A DNA stretch of 64,000 nucleotides from CAZLAK01 sp964557545. GTDB taxonomy: Bacteria; Bacillota; Desulfotomaculia; Desulfotomaculales; Pelotomaculaceae. The notes beneath the pieces are model-generated. The model made no database searches. It had not been told where the DNA came from and saw nothing but the letters and a program-made list of their open reading frames with translations. Where the stretch lies: the NCBI GenBank assembly GCA_964557545.1, contig CAZLAK010000008.1, positions 1-64,000 on the forward strand, given 5' to 3'. Below are positions 58,914-64,000 of the stretch, piece after piece. The position numbers and the translations under genes were made by a program. The first letter of the stretch is position 1; each line of letters begins with the position of its first letter.

Positions 58914-59271
58914 CTCTGATATAAAATGTGATAGTTTCGCCTTCTATAAGGCCGAGCTTGCGCGCGGCCCCGGCTTTGAGCTCCAGCACCCGGCAGCACC
59001 CCCGATATACACCCCCTGCCCGGCCGGGGGCAAGGCCCTCTTCTACCGCCAATATCCTGCCGCTCCTATCCAGGTAAACGGCATCAATGGCAAAGCGCAT
59101 GCCAAAGGTATGGATGCGCCGGCAGGGAGAGAGCAACAAACCTTCATTGTCTTTCGGCGCGGGCGCAAACATCCAGCCCAAAAGCCTTGACCAAAAACTA
59201 AACGCCGGCCGCACCAAAAGCGGCAGCTTTCTTTCTCCCGCCGCAGCATACAAAAATGGAGTTTTGCGCAC
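58903..59271 (-). CDS. DUF192 family protein
   Basis: 122 residues with the DUF192 signature: PLLVRPAFSFWSRLLGWMF, LLLSPCRRIHTFGMRFAIDAVYLDRSGRILAVEE, VLELKAGAARKLGLIEGE. Members are small, often secreted, beta-barrel-like proteins of unknown function, frequent near Tad pilus genes in Firmicutes. It has no clear signal peptide here. It lies 40 bases after tadC and is probably in the same operon. Confidence 0.9.
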   Translation of the reverse strand: MRKTPFLYAAAGERKLPLLVRPAFSFWSRLLGWMFAPAPKDNEGLLLSPCRRIHTFGMRFAIDAVYLDRSGRILAVEEGLAPGRAGGVYRGCCRVLELKAGAARKLGLIEGETITFYIREKN

Positions 59272-59311
59272 GGCAAGTACTCCTTTTCAAATTCTAACTT
59301 TTTGCACAAAG

Positions 59312-60238
59312 CTATTTGGCCAGCTTGCTCAGTTCTTTAGCAATTTTAATCGCCCCCGGCCCCAGCAAGACGACAAAGATGGCCGGGAAAATAAAAATAA
59401 TCATGGGTATGAGCATTTTTACGGGCGCCTTCATGGCCCTCTCTTCGGCCTGCTGGCGCCTTAACTGTCTCATCTGTCTGGACTGGATGCGCAAGACGTT
59501 GGCAATGCTCACACCTAAAGTATCTGCCTGCACCACCGCTCCCACAAAAACGGTCAGCTCATCTACACCGTTTCTGGCCGCCATGTCTCTAAGCGCCTCA
59601 CGGCGCGGCTTGCCGATGTTGATTTCCTTTAAGACGCGGGAAAACTCCTCGGCCACGGGTCCTCTGCTCTTTTCTACCACTTTGGCCAGGGCAGCGTCAA
59701 AGCCGAGCCCGGCCTCCACGCTCACCGTAATCAGATCGACGATATCCGGCAGGTTCTTGCGCAAGGCATCCTGCCGCGCTCTAATACGCTGTTTTAAAAG
59801 AAGGTCGGGGAGAATAAAGCCCAAAGCCATAAGGACTATCTCGGCGTAAAACATGGCCAGGGGGTTTAGGCGCAGCGCGGGGGACAAGAGCATGCCCGCG
59901 CCCAAACCCAAAGTCGCTGCCAAGTACTGGGAGGCCCTAAACTGTTCCGGCGTTAAGTTAAAGGGCTTGCCGGCCATCACCAGGTTTTTCTCTAAAGCCG
60001 CCTTTTTGTCCTTAGTCATGAGCCGCGCCAGAAAACCGGAAGTCTTTTGCAAAAGCGGCAGGACTATCCTGTCGAAAAAGGGCCTGTCCAGGTCTTCGGC
60101 TTCGCATTTTTGCACCCTTTGGGCCACCTGCGCCAGGCGCTCGCGCACGGCCAGCCGCCGCCCGGCCGGGCCGGCTGCCGCCCCCAGCACCAAAAGAAAA
60201 GCGGCCCAAAAGCTTAAAACAACCGCCAGGTGCTTCAC
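59312..60238 (-). CDS. tadC: Tad pilus assembly protein TadC
   Basis: Inner-membrane platform protein of the Tad (type IVb pilus) system, paired with TadB. 308 residues: an N-terminal membrane helix, a basic cytoplasmic region, two helices (about 105-150) and a GspF/T2SF domain (LRKNLPDIVDLITVSVEAGLGFDAALAKV, FSRVLKEINIGKPRREALRDMAARNGVDELTVFVGAVVQADTLGVSIANVLRIQS) ending in a C-terminal helix pair. It is 14 bases after tadB. Confidence 0.93.
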   Translation of the reverse strand: MKHLAVVLSFWAAFLLVLGAAAGPAGRRLAVRERLAQVAQRVQKCEAEDLDRPFFDRIVLPLLQKTSGFLARLMTKDKKAALEKNLVMAGKPFNLTPEQFRASQYLAATLGLGAGMLLSPALRLNPLAMFYAEIVLMALGFILPDLLLKQRIRARQDALRKNLPDIVDLITVSVEAGLGFDAALAKVVEKSRGPVAEEFSRVLKEINIGKPRREALRDMAARNGVDELTVFVGAVVQADTLGVSIANVLRIQSRQMRQLRRQQAEERAMKAPVKMLIPMIIFIFPAIFVVLLGPGAIKIAKELSKLAK

Positions 60239-60252
60239 GCCTAACCCCCCCG

Positions 60253-61224
60253 CTATACTTCGATGTCGGTGATTTTCTTTATAAAGAGATAACCCAAAAG
60301 CTCAGATATGCCCGCGCCGGCCAGCATGGCCAGCCCAATCTTTTCTGTAAGGAGAATCTTAAAGTACTGGGGGCTGATCACCAAAATGAGCGCGGCCATA
60401 AAAATGGGCAAAAGACCGATTATCGCCCCGGAAATCCTCCCCTGGGCCGTTAAGGTGCGGATCTGGCCTTTAATGCGCAGGCGCTCGCGGATCGTTTCCG
60501 AAATGTTGTCTAAGACTTCCGCCAGGTTGCCGCCCACCTGGCGCTGGATGAGAACTGCCGTCACCACCAGGTCGAGGTCGGGGCTCTCCACTCTTTTGGC
60601 CATGGTTTCCAGGGCTTCTTCCACCGGCCGCCCCAGGTTGACCTCTCTTAGGGCCCGGGCAAATTCGCCGCCAATGGGGTCGGGCATTTCCCTGCTGACC
60701 GTATCCATGGCCTGAAAAAAACTAAAGCCGGCCCGCAAGGAGTTGGCCATCACCGACAGGGCGTCGATCAGCTGGTCGTTGAGTTTTTGAGCGCGCCGCG
60801 CTTTGCCGCGCACCACAACCCACTTGGTCAGGACATAACCGCAAATTCCGGCAACCGCCGCCCCTGCCGGATTGCGCGTAACAGCCAGCACCAGCGCGGG
60901 GACCCCTGCCGCTGCTATGAACTGCAGGGCCAAAAACTCCTCTGCCCGCATGGGAATGCCGGCGCGCACCAAATCGGCCGCCAGTCGCTGCTGGTACGCG
61001 CCGCGCCTGGCCAAAAGCGTGCCCAGACGGCGCAAAAGCTTCTGCCAGGCGGGCAGCCCCTCCTCATCTCTTTGGGCCGGGTTCCAGGGTGAGCGCGCCG
61101 CCCTGCCAGTGTAAATTTTAAGCCGCCGGCCTACCCGCTGGGCCGCAGCCAAGGTGCCGGCGAAAAGGCCGTAAACAAAAATAAAGGCGGCCACAAATGT
61201 CAGAGCAACCGCTGCGTACTTCAA
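60253..61224 (-). CDS. tadB: Tad pilus assembly protein TadB
   Basis: Second platform protein of the Tad system. 323 residues: N-terminal membrane helix, middle helices (about 100-140), GspF domain (LNDQLIDALSVMANSLRAGFSFFQAMDTVSREMPDPIGGEFARALREVNLGRPVEEALETMAKRVESPDLDLVVTAVLIQRQVGGNLAEVLDNIS) and two C-terminal helices. It lies 38 bases after the ATPase gene. Confidence 0.93.
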   Translation of the reverse strand: MKYAAVALTFVAAFIFVYGLFAGTLAAAQRVGRRLKIYTGRAARSPWNPAQRDEEGLPAWQKLLRRLGTLLARRGAYQQRLAADLVRAGIPMRAEEFLALQFIAAAGVPALVLAVTRNPAGAAVAGICGYVLTKWVVVRGKARRAQKLNDQLIDALSVMANSLRAGFSFFQAMDTVSREMPDPIGGEFARALREVNLGRPVEEALETMAKRVESPDLDLVVTAVLIQRQVGGNLAEVLDNISETIRERLRIKGQIRTLTAQGRISGAIIGLLPIFMAALILVISPQYFKILLTEKIGLAMLAGAGISELLGYLFIKKITDIEV

Positions 61225-61262
61225 CTAAAACACCACCCGTGCAGCATCCGGCACCGCAAGAA

Positions 61263-62687
61263 CTAGCGGCGGGCAAAGATATCCGCCGGCAGGCTTATCC
61301 CCGCCGCTTCCAGCCTGGACATAAAGCGGGGCCGGATGCCGGTAGCCGTAAAGCGCCCCACGACCTTGCCCATCTCGTCAACGCCGGTCTGCTCGTAAAC
61401 AAAGATGTCCTGCATGACAATGGTATCCCCTTCCATGCCCAGCACTTCGGTAATGTGGGTCACTTTGCGCGAGCCGTCCTTCAAGCGGCTCTGCTGGACG
61501 ATTAAATCCACTGCCGAGGCAATCTGCTCGCGGATGGCCCGCACCGGCAGGTCCATGCCGGCCATGAGGACCATCGTTTCCAGGCGCGAGAGCATGTCCC
61601 GCGGGGAGTTGGCGTGGCCGGTGGTCAGCGAGCCGTCGTGTCCCGTGTTCATGGCCTGCAGCATGTCCAGCGCCTCGCCGGAGCGCACCTCCCCCACCAC
61701 TATCCGGTCCGGCCGCATGCGCAGGGCGTTCTTAACCAGGTCGCGGATGGTTATGGCCCCCTTGCCCTCTATGTTGGGCGGCCGGGCCTCTAAAGTGACC
61801 ACGTGCTCCTGCCTCAACTGCAGTTCAGCCGAGTCCTCAATGGTCACAATGCGCTCATCCTCCGGAATAAAGGAAGACAGGACGTTGAGCATAGTCGTTT
61901 TCCCGCTGCCGGTGCCGCCGCTGACCACGATGTTGAGGCGCGCCTTCACGCAGGCCTCTAAGAACTTGGCCATTTCGGGAGTGAGCGAACCAAACCGGAT
62001 TAGGTCCTGGATTTTAAGGGGGTCGCGGGAAAACTTGCGGATGGTGATCGTCGGGCCGGAAAGGGCCAGCGGCGGGATGATGGCGTTGACCCGGGAACCG
62101 TCCGGCAGGCGGGCATCGACCATGGGCATGCTCTCGTCTATCCGCCGGCCAATGGGAGCGACGATCTTTTCAATGACGTGCAGCACGTGCTCGTCATTGC
62201 GGAATTTGACGCCGGTTAGAGTTATCTTGCCCTTGCGCTCCACGTAGACCTTGTACGGCCCGTTGACCATGATCTCAGAAATAGTCGGGTCGTCCAAAAG
62301 GGGCTGTATAGGGCCGTACCCGAGCACGTCGTTGAGTATTTCTTCGACGACCGCCTGCCGGGTCACAGCTGGCAAAAAGACGTTTTCCGCCTCTAAAACC
62401 CGGTCGACGACTTCGCCCACCTTGGCAGCAAGTTCTTCCCGCGGCCACATTTCGTCTTTTAAAGAGGCGGCCGCCCCGCGGCCCTTTTTGGCCGCCCTCG
62501 CTCCCTGGCGGACCATCTCGCCCTCCAGTTCCTCGATGACGAAGTGGAGGATTTTGCCCTTTAACTCCGCCATCCTCTCCTCTTCTTCCCGGGCCGCGGT
62601 TTCGGCCGGGCTTTTTTCGGCAGCTTTTTCCTTTTCTGGCACAGCCGTGCCGGGCAGCGGTTTGCCCAAACGCTTCATCAGCGACAC
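61263..62687 (-). CDS. tadA: Tad pilus assembly ATPase TadA/CpaF
   Basis: Hexameric secretion ATPase that drives Tad pilus extension. About 474 residues: an N-terminal helical region, EIMVNGPYKVYVERKGKI, RRIDESMPMVDARLPDGSRVNAIIPPLAL, Walker A VSGGTGSGKTTMLNVL, the Asp box TIEDSAELQLRQEHVVTLEARPPN, Walker B region RMRPDRIVVGEVRSGEALDMLQAMNTGHDGSLTTGHANSP and the His box. GTG 62687 begins the family-typical (V)SLMKRLGK; GTG 62711 and ATG 62678 are alternatives. Confidence 0.94.
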   Translation of the reverse strand: MSLMKRLGKPLPGTAVPEKEKAAEKSPAETAAREEEERMAELKGKILHFVIEELEGEMVRQGARAAKKGRGAAASLKDEMWPREELAAKVGEVVDRVLEAENVFLPAVTRQAVVEEILNDVLGYGPIQPLLDDPTISEIMVNGPYKVYVERKGKITLTGVKFRNDEHVLHVIEKIVAPIGRRIDESMPMVDARLPDGSRVNAIIPPLALSGPTITIRKFSRDPLKIQDLIRFGSLTPEMAKFLEACVKARLNIVVSGGTGSGKTTMLNVLSSFIPEDERIVTIEDSAELQLRQEHVVTLEARPPNIEGKGAITIRDLVKNALRMRPDRIVVGEVRSGEALDMLQAMNTGHDGSLTTGHANSPRDMLSRLETMVLMAGMDLPVRAIREQIASAVDLIVQQSRLKDGSRKVTHITEVLGMEGDTIVMQDIFVYEQTGVDEMGKVVGRFTATGIRPRFMSRLEAAGISLPADIFARR

Positions 62688-62735
62688 CTGAACATCACCG
62701 CCCCAAAACACCCAAAATTTTTACTTTTTACTCCC

Positions 62736-63956
62736 CTATTTGCCTCTCGCCCAGAGCTTGAAAAGGCCTTTCTTCCTCTGCTCTTCCAGTTCGTGCTGAC
62801 GGCCGGTGTCGCCGGCGACCATTTCGGCTAACTCGGCTACAGCCGCGGCCACCCTGCTCCCCGGACTGCTCAGCACAAACGGCACCCCTTCATTAACCGA
62901 AGTGAGCACCAGCCGACCCTCGGACGGCACACGGCAGGCTGCCAGAAAGCTCAAGTTAGCCTCTATGTCCTCCACTCTGATGGATGAGTCGGCAATACAG
63001 CGGTTGACAACCATCTTGGTCTTGGCCTTGTTGCGCAAAGAATCAAGGACCTCTAAGCATATTTTGGTATTCTTGATGGCCGGCAGCTCCATGGCGGTTA
63101 CCAGGAGAATCTGGGTAGAGAGGTCGAGAGCGGCCAGGGTGATGTCCGAAAAAACGGCCGGCAGGTCAAGGATGACGTAGGGATATTTCTCTTTGAGGGA
63201 CTGCAGGGTGCGCTCTACGTGGGCCGCCTTGACCACTTCGGCGTACTCCGGCCGCACCGGCGAGGCCAGCACCTGCACCCCCGAGGAGTGCACCGTAAAA
63301 TACTGCTCCCACGCCGGGCTGTAATTCTGGTCTATTTCCTGGGCCAGTTCGTACCAGGTTTTGCGGGGCAGCAGGTTTAAGAGCACGCACACGTCGCCCC
63401 GCTGCAGGTCGAGGTCGACCAGCACTACCGGCCGCCCGGTGCGGCTGGCCAGGGCTACGGCCAGGTTGACGGCCAGGGTAGTTCGCCCCACCCCGCCCTT
63501 AGCCGAAAAGACGGCCACCATTTCCCGGCGGTCTACGTTATCCAAGGCTTTTTCTTTCAAGAGCCGGTTGGAAAGGCGCATCTGCTCGGACTCGTAAACC
63601 TTTCTAACCGTCTCGGCCAGCGCTTCCCGGCTGAAGGGCTTTTTTAAAATGTCGCGCCCGCCGGCGCGCATGGCCTCCCGCAGGAGGCGATGGTCTTGTT
63701 CCATAGCAGTAAAAATGACGGCCGTGCGCGGGCAACGCTGGGCGATGAGGGCGGCGGCCTCAAAACCCCCAATGCCTGGAAGGTTAACATCCATGAGCAC
63801 CACGTCGGGCAGGAGGCGCTCGGCCATATTAACCGCCTCCTCGCCATTTGACGCCCGCCCCACCACCTCCACACCGTCTTCGGCGCTCAAGTAACCGCAA
63901 ATCACCTGGTACGTTTCCCAAACGTCGTCGGCCACGAGCACCCTGATGACCGCCAC
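62736..63956 (-). CDS. tadZ: TadZ/CpaE-type pilus localisation protein (receiver plus MinD-like ATPase)
   Basis: About 406 residues. The N-terminal receiver domain has the acidic pair in VLVADD, phospho-acceptor Asp in VVLMDVNLPG and Lys in KKPF, all intact, so it could be phosphorylated (many TadZ receivers are degenerate). The C-terminal MinD/ParA-type domain has the deviant Walker A FSAKGGVGRTT, with Arg where Lys is usual, plus VLVDLDLQRGDV and VILDLPAVFSD. It positions the Tad machine in the cell. GTG 63956 has GGGAGGG upstream. First gene of the Tad block inside this window. Confidence 0.92.
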   Translation of the reverse strand: MAVIRVLVADDVWETYQVICGYLSAEDGVEVVGRASNGEEAVNMAERLLPDVVLMDVNLPGIGGFEAAALIAQRCPRTAVIFTAMEQDHRLLREAMRAGGRDILKKPFSREALAETVRKVYESEQMRLSNRLLKEKALDNVDRREMVAVFSAKGGVGRTTLAVNLAVALASRTGRPVVLVDLDLQRGDVCVLLNLLPRKTWYELAQEIDQNYSPAWEQYFTVHSSGVQVLASPVRPEYAEVVKAAHVERTLQSLKEKYPYVILDLPAVFSDITLAALDLSTQILLVTAMELPAIKNTKICLEVLDSLRNKAKTKMVVNRCIADSSIRVEDIEANLSFLAACRVPSEGRLVLTSVNEGVPFVLSSPGSRVAAAVAELAEMVAGDTGRQHELEEQRKKGLFKLWARGK

Positions 63957-64000
63957 AAAATTCCCTCCCCCATAAAGCACTTTACAAAAAGCATAAAGCG

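Noticed and set aside
61405..62247. 280-codon plus-strand reading frame opposite tadA
   Set aside because: Antisense shadow of a strongly conserved ATPase; Ser/Thr/Arg-rich composition typical of frame shadows.

Overview
The window looks like a chromosomal segment of a GC-rich, anaerobic, spore-forming member of the Firmicutes (Clostridia, Peptococcaceae / Desulfotomaculum-like or related thermophilic lineages). The evidence is: spore genes (sleB-ypeB, a Spo0F-type regulator); a DsrC with both redox cysteines, which points to sulfite or sulfate reduction; the SCIFF peptide with its radical SAM maturase; the anaerobic cobalamin pathway; an oxygen-sensitive indolepyruvate:ferredoxin oxidoreductase; and T-box and cobalamin riboswitches. 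The species cannot be named from the sequence alone. Almost every gene lies on the minus strand; only a deacetylase-like gene and one small protein are on the plus strand. No insertion sequence, prophage or CRISPR array was seen.

Layout. 1-2.7 kb: two tRNA-Arg genes flank recD2. 2.7-8.0 kb: aroF-trpEGDC, preceded by a promoter, an array of GAG/TAG triplets, an intrinsic terminator and a second GAG array over the ribosome binding site. This is the architecture of TRAP-controlled trp leaders. 8.1-26.8 kb: one continuous minus-strand operon of 19 genes behind a cobalamin riboswitch and terminator. It runs from the cobalt ECF transporter cbiMNQO through cbiA-D-E-T-L-F-G-H-J-X-C (nearly the whole corrin ring) and ends in an unusual four-gene block: a DUF2162 membrane protein, an ExbB/TolQ-like channel, a DUF2149 protein that resembles ExbD, and a very large CobN-like protein with a signal peptide and a C-terminal membrane anchor. 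26.8-33.9 kb: an orphan radical SAM protein, a LysM-M23 peptidase, rho, a DUF2062 protein, fsa, fba, a zinc-ribbon protein and spo0F. 34-44 kb: a Yip1-type membrane protein, sppA, pyrG, argS, iorAB, an aminotransferase and an Lrp/AsnC regulator behind a T-box leader. 44-56.8 kb: a deacetylase, a Na+/solute symporter, ypeB, sleB, two tandem chemotaxis receptors, dsrC, rlmH, murA, a peptidase-MA protein, a TPR protein and a LysM-G5-M23 peptidase. 56.8-64 kb: SCIFF maturase and precursor, a small plus-strand protein, DUF192, and Tad pilus genes tadC, tadB, tadA and tadZ; the Tad cluster probably continues beyond the window.

The best candidate for an undescribed system is the DUF2162-ExbB-DUF2149-CobN block. 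A CobN-like chelatase that appears to be exported, lacks its usual AAA+ partners in the window, and is co-transcribed with a proton-motive-force motor under B12 control suggests envelope-level capture or uptake of cobalt or corrinoids driven by the proton gradient. Also notable are the TRAP-type leader, a 31-base repeat present three times in the same orientation at gene boundaries, a T-box controlling a regulator rather than a synthetase, and a SCIFF precursor with a C-terminal extension.
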